Assembly: GCA_902795255.1 (NCBI GenBank)
Contig: CADBKS010000106.1
Location: 1 to 9,708, forward strand
Length of the DNA: 9,708 nucleotides
Direction of reading: 5' to 3'
Source of the DNA: an uncultured Chloroflexota bacterium
Lineage (GTDB): Bacteria; Chloroflexota; Anaerolineae; Anaerolineales; Anaerolineaceae
Below the pieces are notes generated by a model. That model saw only the letters and a program-made list of their open reading frames with translations, was not told the origin of the DNA and searched no databases. The first letter of the stretch is position 1, and each line of letters opens with the position of its first letter. This document shows positions 1-6,793 of this stretch, in pieces. The translations under genes were made by a program, and so were the position numbers.

Positions 1-726
1 AGCAAACAGTTCTTTGGAATAGGTCTTTTCCACACATTTTCCCATATACATCACCATGATTTCGTTGCTGATATGCTTAACAACGCTCATGTCATGCGTA
101 ATGAAAATATACGTCAGCCCCATCTGCTCCTGCAGATCCATCATCAAATTGAGGATCTGCGCCTGAATCGAAACATCCAGCGCGGAAACAGGCTCATCGC
201 AGACGATCAGCTTTGGCTCCAGAGCAAGCGCCCTGGCGACACCGATACGCTGCCTCCGTCCGCCATCCAGTTCGTGAGGATAAGTATTGACGTAACGGGA
301 TGCCAGCCCGACAATATCCATCAGCTCGCGTGTCCGCTTGTCGATCGCATCCTTGCCGCGGATCGTTCTGTGTTCGATGATCGGCTCGGCAATCAGCTGA
401 CTGACCGTCATGCGGGGATCCAGTGAGGAAAAAGGATCCTGGAAAATGATCTGCATTTCCTTGCGAAGCGGACGCATCTGTATCACACTGTAGTTTGTGA
501 TGTCTTTTCCTTCAAAAATGATCTTTCCCGAAGTCGGCTGGATGAGCTTCAGTACGGTCCTTCCGGTCGTGGATTTTCCACAGCCGGATTCGCCCACAAT
601 TCCGAGAGTTTTTCCGCGTTCAATCTCAAAATTGATGCCGTCCACTGCGTGGAGCTGCCCGGCAGAGGTCGCAAAGTACTTTGTCAGGTTTTCAACTTTC
701 AGAAGGATATCTTTTTTATTTTCCAT
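1..726 (-). CDS. oppF: Oligopeptide/dipeptide ABC transporter ATP-binding protein, OppF/DppF type (partial, C-terminus outside window)
   Basis: One of two cytoplasmic ATPases that power the peptide importer encoded upstream. I translated 242 codons from the ATG at 724-726 to the window edge with no stop. Visible motifs are Walker A GESGCGKST (residues 45-53), Q-loop Gln96, signature LDGGRRQ (153-159), Walker B LIVCDEP (173-179) and H-loop His211. The signature replaces the usual Ser of LSGGQ with Asp, a variant I recall from Firmicutes DppF/OppF proteins. Roughly the last 80 residues, including the C-terminal OppD/F domain, lie beyond the edge. A GGAGG sequence a few bases upstream supports the start. 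The start codon lies inside the end of the oppD-like gene (11-base overlap), indicating translational coupling. Family assignment is firm; the substrate (di-, oligopeptide, nickel or other) cannot be read from an ATPase. Confidence 0.93.
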   Translation of the reverse strand, partial: MENKKDILLKVENLTKYFATSAGQLHAVDGINFEIERGKTLGIVGESGCGKSTTGRTVLKLIQPTSGKIIFEGKDITNYSVIQMRPLRKEMQIIFQDPFSSLDPRMTVSQLIAEPIIEHRTIRGKDAIDKRTRELMDIVGLASRYVNTYPHELDGGRRQRIGVARALALEPKLIVCDEPVSALDVSIQAQILNLMMDLQEQMGLTYIFITHDMSVVKHISNEIMVMYMGKCVEKTYSKELFA

Positions 727-1732
727 TTGCGTTCCTCCGTAATCTGAAGTTCGGATCGGAATAAGCATGGCAGGCCGCGAAATGCGTTTCACCGAGCATC
801 TGACGCAGTTCCGGCATTTCACGGCTGCAGATCTCTTTCGCGTAAGGACAACGCGGTGCGAAAACACATCCCTTTGGCAGATGGATCGGGTTCGGCATCA
901 TTCCCCGAATCGGGATCAGTTCTTCATCACTTTCCTTAAGGTTCGGCAATGAATCAAAAAGCCCTTCAGTATAGGGATGCGCAGTGCGGTTGAAAACATC
1001 ATCCGCAGTGCCGTGTTCAACGATGTGTCCGGCATACATGACTGCCACCTCATCGCACACTTCAGCAACAACACCCAGATCATGTGTGATCAGGATCATG
1101 GACATATCCCGGTCGCGGATCAGTTTCTTCATTAGTTCCAGAACCTGCGCCTGGATCGTGACGTCGAGTGCGGTCGTCGGTTCGTCGGCCAGCAACAGCT
1201 TCGGCTGGCAGGCCAGCGCGATCGCGATCACGACACGCTGCCGCATCCCGCCGGAGAACTGGTGCGGATAATCCCCTGCACGTTTTTCGGAGATCCCGAC
1301 AAGCCGCAACATTTCATTCGCCCGCTGGTTCGCTTCCGAAACAGAGATATTGTTGTGCAGCAGGATCGACTCCGCGATCTGTTTGCCAACTGTCATCACG
1401 GGGTTCAGCGCCGTCATCGGGTCCTGGAAGATCATCGCAACATCATTGCCGCGCATATGCCGCTGCTGTTCTTCGGACATCTTCAAAATGTCCACCCCGT
1501 CCAGGAAAATCTCCCCCTGCTTGATCACACCCGGCGGATTCGGCAGCAGGTTCAGGACGGAAAGCGCCGTCGTTGTCTTCCCGGCACCGGTCTCTCCTAC
1601 CAGGCCCAGCGTCGTCTTTTTCTTCAGGCTCAGGCTGATATTGTTGATCGCATGCACACAGCCCACTTCTGTTTCATAATGCACCACCAGATCTTTGATC
1701 TCAAGAATATTTTTTTCGTTCGTTTCACTCAT
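716..1732 (-). CDS. oppD: Oligopeptide/dipeptide ABC transporter ATP-binding protein, OppD/DppD type
   Basis: Second ATPase of the importer, 338 residues, the normal OppD length. Motifs in order: Walker [10 protein letters not shown] (46-54), Q-loop Gln103, signature FSGGMRQ (159-165), Walker B LLLADEP (179-185), H-loop His217. The C-terminal oligopeptide-transporter domain (about 235-325) carries four cysteines (289, 295, 302, 321) in the [10 protein letters not shown]...C...C arrangement, which in DppD-type proteins is known to bind an iron-sulfur cluster. Walker A has Thr and Ala where Ser/Ser or Ser/Cys is commoner (compare GESGCGKST in the partner ATPase), so the two ATPases are clearly distinct. 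A GGAGG site about 7 bases before the ATG decides the start, and the stop of the permease C gene lies 12 bases upstream. It overlaps the following oppF start by 11 bases. Confidence 0.95.
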   Translation of the reverse strand: MSETNEKNILEIKDLVVHYETEVGCVHAINNISLSLKKKTTLGLVGETGAGKTTTALSVLNLLPNPPGVIKQGEIFLDGVDILKMSEEQQRHMRGNDVAMIFQDPMTALNPVMTVGKQIAESILLHNNISVSEANQRANEMLRLVGISEKRAGDYPHQFSGGMRQRVVIAIALACQPKLLLADEPTTALDVTIQAQVLELMKKLIRDRDMSMILITHDLGVVAEVCDEVAVMYAGHIVEHGTADDVFNRTAHPYTEGLFDSLPNLKESDEELIPIRGMMPNPIHLPKGCVFAPRCPYAKEICSREMPELRQMLGETHFAACHAYSDPNFRLRRNANGK

Positions 1733-1744
1733 TTGCAGCCTCCG

Positions 1745-2626
1745 TTATTTCTTGAGCTTCGGATCCAGGGCATCACGCAATCCGTCGCCGAGCAGATTCA
1801 GCGCAAGGACCGTAAACATGATCGCGAGTCCGGGGATGATGCAGATATATGAAGCAGTGCGCATCTGCGACCGGCCGGAGGAAAGCATAGCCCCCCATTC
1901 CGGTGCCGGTGAAGGCACACCGATACCGAGAAAACTCAGTGAGGAGGCAGCAATGATCGTGGAGCCGACGCGGAGCGTGATCTGAACGATGACCGGGGCC
2001 AGAATATTCGGCAGGACATGTTTCAGGATGATCTTCCAGGTCGGAAGTCCCATTGCCTGGGCAGACTCAATGTACTCCTGGGAACGCAGCTGCATCACCG
2101 CTGCACGGGCGATCCGCGCGAAGGATGTGATCGAAGAAACGCTCAGAGCGATCAGCAGGTTCACCGTGCTGGTTCCGAGCAGGGAAACGATCACTACGGC
2201 GATCATGATATTCGGGATAGCGTAAAGCACATCTGCCGAGCGCATGACCAACATATCCACCCAGCCGCCATGGAAGCCAGCAAGAGACCCGAGAATGATT
2301 CCGATGATCAGACCGATGGCTTCACTGCCAAAACCGATAAACAGTGAATACCGGGCACCGTAAATCACACGGGTAAAAATATCGCGGCCAAGTTCATCTG
2401 TCCCAAAGATATGTTCACGGGAGGGCCACTTCAACCGGTTGGAAATATTCTGCCCGATCACATCCGTGTCATAGTCATAAATGAAGCCGGCAGCAATCGC
2501 GGCAGCGATCAGCAGGATCATGAAAACAGCCCCGACGATCGCTCCTTTATTCTTCAGCAACCGGCGGAATGCTTCCTCCCATAAGGATCGGCTTTTATAG
2601 ACTTCGTTTGTGTTTTCCGTTTCCAT
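1745..2626 (-). CDS. oppC: Oligopeptide/dipeptide ABC transporter permease, OppC/DppC type
   Basis: Inner-membrane permease that pairs with the OppB-like subunit to form the translocation channel. It has 293 residues, a normal length. The N-terminal cytoplasmic tail (1-28) is followed by a first transmembrane helix near 29-50. The hallmark OppC block [19 protein letters not shown] lies at 72-90. The ATPase-coupling EAA loop is at about 185-211 ([20 protein letters not shown], then LPN). Further helices lie around 95-118, 135-160, 213-232 and 262-282, ending in [15 protein letters not shown], typical of the family C-terminus. A GGAG site precedes the ATG. The gene begins 12 bases after the permease B stop and ends 12 bases before the oppD-like start, so all are one transcript. 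The start agrees with family length and with the RBS. Confidence 0.95.
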   Translation of the reverse strand: METENTNEVYKSRSLWEEAFRRLLKNKGAIVGAVFMILLIAAAIAAGFIYDYDTDVIGQNISNRLKWPSREHIFGTDELGRDIFTRVIYGARYSLFIGFGSEAIGLIIGIILGSLAGFHGGWVDMLVMRSADVLYAIPNIMIAVVIVSLLGTSTVNLLIALSVSSITSFARIARAAVMQLRSQEYIESAQAMGLPTWKIILKHVLPNILAPVIVQITLRVGSTIIAASSLSFLGIGVPSPAPEWGAMLSSGRSQMRTASYICIIPGLAIMFTVLALNLLGDGLRDALDPKLKK

Positions 2627-2638
2627 AGCGCTTCTCCA

Positions 2639-3568
2639 TTATTTGGTGTACTGCGTTTTGATCCGAGGATCAAAGAATGCATACACGATATCGACGATCA
2701 GGTTGACCAGCACCATAAGTATCGAACACATAATGATCGAACCTGTGACCATCGGCGTATCCCGTTTGGAGATCGAATCATAAATCAGGCGCGCGACCCC
2801 CGGCCAGCTGAATACCGTTTCAGCCAGAACAGATCCTGTCAGTACGTTGGAAACCTGCATCCCAATCACCGTAATGATGGGGATCAGCGCGTTTCCAAGC
2901 GCATGACGGAAGATCACCTGCCGCTCTGGGGCACCTTTCGCCCGGGCTGTCCGGATGTAATCCTGACGGATCACCTCAAGCATGGAAGAACGTGTAGTCC
3001 GGGCGATCAGTGCCGCCATCCCAAGCCCTACCGTCAGTGCCGGCAGGATCACGCTTTTGAATCCGTTTCGTCCGCTCGAAGGAAGCCAGTGCAGTTTCAG
3101 AGAGAAGAGCAGAATCAGCATCAGCCCCAGCCAGAAGTTCGGCATGGAAACACCGAACAGTGCAAGGATCATTCCCAGCGTATCCTTCCAGGTATTCTGG
3201 TTGATCGCCGTAAAGATCCCCAGCGGGATCGATATGACCGTGGCGATCAGGATCGCCATGCCTCCCAGTTCAAGCGTTCCCGGAAGACGTTCCATGAAGG
3301 TCTTGAAGACATCCTTTTTCGTAACATAAGACGTTCCCAGGTCGCCGCGCAGCATCCCTGCCATATAACGCAGGTAGCGGACGGGCAGCGGAGCTGTCAG
3401 TCCGAGTTCCTCTCGCATTTTCTGCAGCTGCTCCGGTGGTGTATTGTCCGGCGCAATCATCAGCACGGGATCCCCGCCTGCCATATTCATCGCCATATAG
3501 ATAATGAAAGATGTGGCAAGGATCACGGGGATCATGTATACCAGTCTTTTCAAAATATAACGGATCAT
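2639..3568 (-). CDS. oppB: Oligopeptide/dipeptide ABC transporter permease, OppB/DppB type
   Basis: First permease of the importer, 309 residues, family-typical. It starts MIRYILKRLVYMIPVI, the classic OppB N-terminus with a first helix at about 9-28, followed by the external segment GGDPVLMIAPDNTPPEQL and the LGL..PLPVRYLRYM..GDLGTSY block (56-81). Later helices lie near 100-120, 132-158, 175-190, 228-250 and 278-300. The EAA loop is at about 203-230 (DYIRTARAKGAPERQVIFRH and following). The C-terminus FDPRIK is typical. AGGAG about ten bases before the ATG supports the start. It follows a terminator-like hairpin by about 35 bases, with no visible promoter in between, so expression likely depends on read-through from the binding-protein gene. 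A tiny 8-codon frame ends in an ATGA overlap with this start (see findings). Confidence 0.95.
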   Translation of the reverse strand: MIRYILKRLVYMIPVILATSFIIYMAMNMAGGDPVLMIAPDNTPPEQLQKMREELGLTAPLPVRYLRYMAGMLRGDLGTSYVTKKDVFKTFMERLPGTLELGGMAILIATVISIPLGIFTAINQNTWKDTLGMILALFGVSMPNFWLGLMLILLFSLKLHWLPSSGRNGFKSVILPALTVGLGMAALIARTTRSSMLEVIRQDYIRTARAKGAPERQVIFRHALGNALIPIITVIGMQVSNVLTGSVLAETVFSWPGVARLIYDSISKRDTPMVTGSIIMCSILMVLVNLIVDIVYAFFDPRIKTQYTK

Positions 3569-3602
3569 ATGCTGTAAGCTCCTTTATTCATTTCCGAAAC
3601 AG

Positions 3603-3630
3603 AAAAATCCGGATGGTCCTCCGGATTTTT
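3603..3630 (-). terminator. Intrinsic terminator between the binding-protein gene and oppB (bidirectional structure)
   Basis: A perfect 11-bp inverted repeat (AAAAATCCGGA / TCCGGATTTTT) with a 6-base loop. On the minus strand the GC-rich core is followed by a T run, as needed for factor-independent termination. The symmetric A/T tails would give the same shape on the plus strand. It stands after the solute-binding protein gene and about 35 bases before oppB, with no obvious promoter in between, so it most likely acts as a leaky terminator setting the ratio of binding protein to permease. Confidence 0.8.
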
Positions 3631-3635
3631 ATATT

Positions 3636-3674
3636 CAGGAAAGGAACCGATTTCCTGACCGGCCCCTGGGCCGG
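3636..3674 (-). other. Tandem small hairpins in the oppA-oppB intergenic leader
   Basis: Two adjacent inverted repeats. CAGGAAA (3636-3642) pairs with TTTCCTG (3651-3657). CCGGCCC (3659-3665) can pair with GGGCCGG (3668-3674), or as a 6-bp stem with a 4-base loop. GACCGG (3657-3662) could instead pair with CCGGTC (3687-3692), so alternative folds exist. A further imperfect stem joins GATCCCGG near 3700-3707 with CCGGGGATC at 3719-3727. They sit just before the terminator in the direction of transcription. A regulatory role is inference. Confidence 0.4.
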
Positions 3675-3749
3675 ATCGATCACTTTCCGGTCAAAGCCGG
3701 ATCCCGGGAAGCGTTCATACCGGGGATCAAAAGCATCAGCCTGTTTTGC

Positions 3750-3780
3750 AGGGTGCTGTGAAGATCGTTCACAGCACCCT
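3750..3780 (-). other. Perfect 13-bp stem-loop downstream of the binding-protein gene (likely mRNA 3' stabiliser)
   Basis: AGGGTGCTGTGAA (3750-3762) and TTCACAGCACCCT (3768-3780) form an uninterrupted 13-bp stem with a 5-base loop. It begins about 34 bases after the stop of the solute-binding protein gene. Neither side has a proper T run downstream, since the minus-strand sequence after the stem is GCAAAACAG, so it is not a good intrinsic terminator. Hairpins of this kind between binding-protein and permease genes are known to block 3' exonucleases and keep the binding-protein mRNA abundant. Confidence 0.6.
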
Positions 3781-3813
3781 GATAAAAAAGTTTCAATGAT
3801 TATTCAGCGGCCG

Positions 3814-5322
3814 TTATTCGGCGATATAAGCCCAGGACCAGTTGTGGTTGCCGCCGCCGTACAGGTATTCACCCTTCAGATCTTTGTTGTAAGCGATCAC
3901 AAGGTCAGCAATGTAAAGCGGGACCTGCGGACATTCTTCAACGAGGGTTTCCTGCAGTTCAACACCGATCTCATAGCGTTTCTGCTGATCCGGTTCAACA
4001 AGGATCGCGTCAGTCAGTTCGTCAATGTGCGGGTTGGAATAGTGATGGTAGTTGTTGACCATACCGGTGTTGTAAAGTTCGCGGTAGACCTGGTCATCGG
4101 TAACATCTTCGTTCCAGCGCCATAAGAAGAGTTCGTTGTTCCCGGCAATGCACTCGGACTTCAGTGTCGCATCTTCAACGGTCTGCAGTTCAACAGTGAT
4201 GCCGATCTGCTTCAGGTTATCCTGAATGACCTGGGCGATGGAGAGGTACGGGCTGGAGTTGGCGATCAGCATCGTTGTCTTGATGCCGCCATCCGGATAG
4301 CCGGCTTCGGCCATCAGGGCTTTTGCACGGTCGAGGTCATAGTTGAAGCCTTCCATCTCATCATAGAAGCCCCAGAGACCGCGGTTGAGGATGGTGGTCT
4401 GCGGTGTACCGAGACCGCTGACCGCAACTTCGATAACATCCTGACGGTTGATCGCGCAGGCAACAGCCTGACGGAGGGTCTTGTTATTCCACGGTTCCTT
4501 GGTCACGTTGAAACCGAAGTAGAACAAACGGGAACCGGCACGCTGGAAGACCGTAACGTTCGGATCTTCTTCAAGGATGTACAGTTCATTGGTCGGCGGG
4601 AGGATGCAGACGTCGATTTCGCCGTTCTGCAGGGCGATCACACGGGAGGAGTCCTCAAGGATCGGGCGGAAGATGATGTAGTCGGAAACAGCCGGACGTT
4701 CGGTATCCCAGTGGTTAGCGACCTTTTCAAGCTTTACATATTCACCTTCGACCCATTCGATGACCTTGTAGCGGCCGGTACCGACAAGCCACGGTTCTTC
4801 CATTCCGCTTTCCCAGGCCTTCTTGGACTGGATCGGGTTGGAGAGCTGGACAACGAATTCATTGTTGAAGCCTTCCACTTCCATGATGAAGGTATAGTCA
4901 TCAATGATCTCCATACCAACATAACCCTTCATTGTGCCGGCACGCGGGCTGTCAAGGATCATATCGTAGGAGAATTTCACGTCTTCGGCAGTGAACGGAG
5001 AGCCATCGCTCCATGTAACACCCTGCTTCAGATGCCAGAGAATATGGGTTTCATCCGTATATTCATACGATTCCGCCAGAGCTAACCCGTTTCCGAGGTA
5101 CATCGTCGCATCATTGCCATTGAAAATAAGGCCATCATGCGTCAGCTTAATGATGATATTGTTGATCTGATCGTTCTGCTGGTAGATATTCAGGTTGTTG
5201 ATATCTACGTTGGAACCAATAACCAGTGTCTCCTTATGGGCGGGGACATCGGCGGCGGCCGGGAGAATGAGTGCAAAAAGCATCAATACAACCAGCGCAA
5301 ACAGGATATTTTTCTTTGCCAT
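3814..5322 (-). CDS. Extracellular solute-binding protein, family 5 (peptide/opine/nickel-type ABC importer)
   Basis: Substrate-capturing component of the importer, 502 residues from the chosen ATG, a normal length for SBP_bac_5 (OppA/DppA). The start at 5320-5322 is fixed by AAAGGAG five bases upstream and by a signal peptide at residues 1-24: MAKK, a hydrophobic core, then PAAA before D25. The frame stays open further upstream but would run through the promoter. No cysteine follows the hydrophobic core, so it is not an evident lipoprotein, unusual for a Gram-positive binding protein. Family 5 features include the early HDGLIFNGNDATMYLGNGLA segment, the block HLKQGVTWSDGSPFTAEDVKFS, then VGTGRYKVIEWVEGEYVKL, and the later LRQAVACAINRQDVI and AKALMAEAGYPDGG. 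Close relatives bind dipeptides, oligopeptides, nickel chelates or opines. The ligand cannot be decided here. It is first in the operon, separated from the permeases by a structured leader and terminator. Confidence 0.93.
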   Translation of the reverse strand: MAKKNILFALVVLMLFALILPAAADVPAHKETLVIGSNVDINNLNIYQQNDQINNIIIKLTHDGLIFNGNDATMYLGNGLALAESYEYTDETHILWHLKQGVTWSDGSPFTAEDVKFSYDMILDSPRAGTMKGYVGMEIIDDYTFIMEVEGFNNEFVVQLSNPIQSKKAWESGMEEPWLVGTGRYKVIEWVEGEYVKLEKVANHWDTERPAVSDYIIFRPILEDSSRVIALQNGEIDVCILPPTNELYILEEDPNVTVFQRAGSRLFYFGFNVTKEPWNNKTLRQAVACAINRQDVIEVAVSGLGTPQTTILNRGLWGFYDEMEGFNYDLDRAKALMAEAGYPDGGIKTTMLIANSSPYLSIAQVIQDNLKQIGITVELQTVEDATLKSECIAGNNELFLWRWNEDVTDDQVYRELYNTGMVNNYHHYSNPHIDELTDAILVEPDQQKRYEIGVELQETLVEECPQVPLYIADLVIAYNKDLKGEYLYGGGNHNWSWAYIAE

Positions 5323-5327
5323 GACTG

Positions 5328-5334
5328 CTCCTTT
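5328..5334 (-). promoter_or_regulatory. Ribosome binding site that fixes the solute-binding protein start
   Basis: Minus-strand AAAGGAG lies five bases before the ATG at 5320-5322. The same reading frame contains an earlier ATG (about 22 codons upstream) and stays open still further. Neither has a Shine-Dalgarno sequence, and the signal peptide begins at the downstream ATG, so this site decides the start. Confidence 0.85.
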
Positions 5335-5356
5335 ATGAATTTTGGGTTTTCCAGCA

Positions 5357-5391
5357 CCGGCAGTTCCTTCATCCTTCATAAAAACTGTCGG
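5357..5391 (-). other. Imperfect hairpin in the 5' leader of the solute-binding protein mRNA
   Basis: CCGGCAGTT (5357-5365) and AACTGTCGG (5383-5391) can pair over nine positions with one A-C mismatch and a 17-base loop. It lies within the predicted 5' untranslated region, about 35 bases before the start codon. It may be structural or regulatory, but it does not match any riboswitch I recognise. Confidence 0.3.
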
Positions 5392-5413
5392 ATAACCGGG
5401 TACTGATTTTTGT

Positions 5414-5442
5414 ATTATAAAAAAACAGAAAAACCGTGTCAA
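5414..5442 (-). promoter_or_regulatory. Consensus sigma-70/sigma-A promoter of the solute-binding protein/opp operon
   Basis: On the minus strand, TTGACA (5437-5442) and TATAAT (5414-5419) are separated by exactly 17 bases: all twelve bases match the consensus and the spacing is optimal. Transcription would begin near 5407, giving an 85-base leader to the ATG at 5322. Such a perfect promoter usually needs a repressor, and an inverted repeat overlaps the -35 box. Confidence 0.9.
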
Positions 5443-5451
5443 TCCGGTTTT
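5430..5451. promoter_or_regulatory. Candidate operator: inverted repeat overlapping the -35 box
   Basis: AAAACCG (5430-5436) and CGGTTTT (5445-5451) are perfect 7-bp arms with an 8-base centre that contains the -35 hexamer. A dimeric repressor bound here would block RNA polymerase at the opp promoter. No regulator gene is in the window to pair with it, so the operator role is inference. Confidence 0.45.
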
Positions 5452-5535
5452 AGCCCCATAACCCAAAAATAATAATTTAATCCACATTTCTATTATGACA
5501 TTAGTCACTAAAACCATTCGTCCAAAAGTCCGCAC

Positions 5536-5586
5536 TATACAAATTTACTTTTCTGTGTTTATACTTCAGTGAACGGCAGTTATATA
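5536..5586 (+). promoter_or_regulatory. Probable promoter zone of the opine dehydrogenase operon
   Basis: The plus-strand genes need a promoter within the AT-rich divergent region (5443-5621). Possible -10 boxes are TATACA (5536-5541), TATACT (5560-5565) and TATATA (5581-5586). None has a convincing -35 box at 16-18 bases, so a weak or activator-dependent promoter is likely and I cannot choose between them. A small palindrome, TTAGT-C-ACTAA (5501-5511), lies upstream and overlaps TGAC-ATTA-GTCA (5496-5507). It is a possible regulator site between the two divergent promoters. Confidence 0.3.
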
Positions 5587-5621
5587 CATCAAATTCAAAA
5601 GATCACAGAAAGGAACCTGGC

Positions 5622-6716
5622 ATGGAACCCAAAACGATCGCGATCCTGGGTGACGGGAACGGCGCCCACATGATGGCAGCGGACCTGACGATGAAGGGGC
5701 ACCGCGTCAACATGTTTGTTTACGAGGAGCGGGATGAGGTCGAACGTCTGATGCGTACCGGAACGATCGAAGTCACCGGCACGGTCAGCGGGAAAGCAAA
5801 GCTGAACAAAGTCACAACAGACATTGATGAGGCGATCCGGGATGCCCGCTATATCTGTGTCGTCACACCGGCTTTTGTGCACGACTATTACGCGCACCTG
5901 CTGAAAGGCCGGGTGCGGAAAGACCAGATCATCGTCACCTTCCCCGGTGCCTTCGCGGCACTCCAGTACCGGAAAGTATTCGGCGATACGGAAGACTGTC
6001 CCGTCATGGCCGACGTCAACAACCTGCCCTATGACACCCGGCTTTCCGGCCCGGCAAAGGTGACCTGTTTCGGACGCAATGCCGTCAATATCGCCTTCTT
6101 CCCGGCCTCCGCGGGGAACCGGCTGATCGATGAAATGCGGGAGGACCTTTTCCCGTTCGAAAAAGTCTACAACAATGTGCTGGAGAGCGGCCTTTCGATC
6201 GTCAACCCGGCCTGGCATACCGGGCCCTGCCTGCTTTCGGTCAGTGAGATCGAACGTCCGACAACGAATTTCTTCGTCTATGAACACGGCTGGACCCCTT
6301 CGGCCTGCAAACTGAACATCGTTCTGGATAACGAACGGAAAGCTGTCGGCAAAGCGCTGGGCTGGCATCTCCGCCCGATGGAGGACTTCAGCGGGATGCC
6401 GGACGGCTTCACCTGGCAGCAGCTTTACGCTGCGGGCCACGGGGCGATCTCCCTGACGCCGATCTGCGGACCGAACAGCATCTATGACCGCTACCTGACG
6501 GAAGACTGCCCCTACGGGCTGGTCCCGTGGGCAGCCATCGGTGAAATGCTCGGCGTTCCCATGCCGATGACCAACTCCTGCATCGATATCTACAACGTGA
6601 TCCATGAGACAGACTGGCGCCGTGAAGGCCTGACTGTCGAAAAGATGGGCATCACAGACATGGATAAAGATCAGCTGATCGAATACGTAACGACCGGAAG
6701 CCGGGGCGTCAGGTAA
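5622..6716 (+). CDS. NAD/NADP octopine/nopaline (opine) dehydrogenase family protein
   Basis: Predicted cytosolic NAD(P)H-dependent oxidoreductase, 364 residues. Enzymes of this family reductively condense an amino acid with a 2-oxo acid to form a secondary amine (opine), or run the reverse. The N-terminal Rossmann domain has the dinucleotide loop GDGNGA (residues 10-15). The C-terminal substrate domain has NPAWHTGP with His199 at the expected place of the family's catalytic histidine. It also has DRYLTEDCPYGLVPW (289-303), a strong hallmark of octopine dehydrogenases. AGAAAGGA about eight bases upstream supports the ATG. It is transcribed divergently from the peptide importer and is first of three same-direction genes, 77 bases before the next. 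It is not the staphylopine dehydrogenase (CntM) subfamily by any motif I can see. The substrates are unknown, and the importer suggests amino-acid or peptide derivatives. Confidence 0.88.
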   Translation: MEPKTIAILGDGNGAHMMAADLTMKGHRVNMFVYEERDEVERLMRTGTIEVTGTVSGKAKLNKVTTDIDEAIRDARYICVVTPAFVHDYYAHLLKGRVRKDQIIVTFPGAFAALQYRKVFGDTEDCPVMADVNNLPYDTRLSGPAKVTCFGRNAVNIAFFPASAGNRLIDEMREDLFPFEKVYNNVLESGLSIVNPAWHTGPCLLSVSEIERPTTNFFVYEHGWTPSACKLNIVLDNERKAVGKALGWHLRPMEDFSGMPDGFTWQQLYAAGHGAISLTPICGPNSIYDRYLTEDCPYGLVPWAAIGEMLGVPMPMTNSCIDIYNVIHETDWRREGLTVEKMGITDMDKDQLIEYVTTGSRGVR

Positions 6717-6741
6717 GGGACTGCAGCTCCCGTCCGGGGTG

Positions 6742-6747
6742 TATAAT
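6742..6747 (+). promoter_or_regulatory. Possible internal -10 box before the phosphatase-family gene
   Basis: A perfect TATAAT lies 46 bases before the downstream ATG in the 77-base gap between the dehydrogenase and phosphatase-family genes. No good -35 hexamer exists at 16-18 bases and the TG of an extended -10 is one base out of place, so it may be a secondary promoter or chance. Confidence 0.3.
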
Positions 6748-6793
6748 CAAAACAACAGAAATTCAAATACAGATCATTCAACAGGAGAATAAA

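Noticed and set aside
73..426. Plus-strand frames opposite oppF, oppD, oppC and oppB (for example 1262-1852, 2903-3577)
   Set aside because: They lie entirely or almost entirely over well-defined ABC transporter genes on the minus strand and have no family features of their own.
3750..3780. Reading the 13-bp stem-loop as an intrinsic terminator
   Set aside because: No T run follows it on either strand. The nearby 3603-3630 hairpin fits a terminator better.
5323..5410. Riboswitch in the leader of the binding-protein gene
   Set aside because: The leader is only about 85 bases, with one imperfect hairpin and no motif of a known class (T-box, SAM, cobalamin, lysine, NiCo).
5323..5535. N-terminal extension of the solute-binding protein frame by 71 codons
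   Set aside because: It would read through the consensus promoter, lacks a ribosome binding site, and would bury the signal peptide. The ATG at 5322 has AAAGGAG and a proper signal sequence.
5595..6605. 336-codon minus-strand frame opposite the opine dehydrogenase
   Set aside because: Antisense shadow of a GC-rich gene: the protein is rich in Asp, Arg, His and Val, with no recognisable domain and no ribosome binding site, while the plus strand encodes a clear enzyme.
5622..6716. Assigning the dehydrogenase as staphylopine dehydrogenase (CntM) or a complete metallophore cluster
   Set aside because: The motifs point to the octopine/nopaline family, and no nicotianamine-synthase-like or racemase gene is present in the window.
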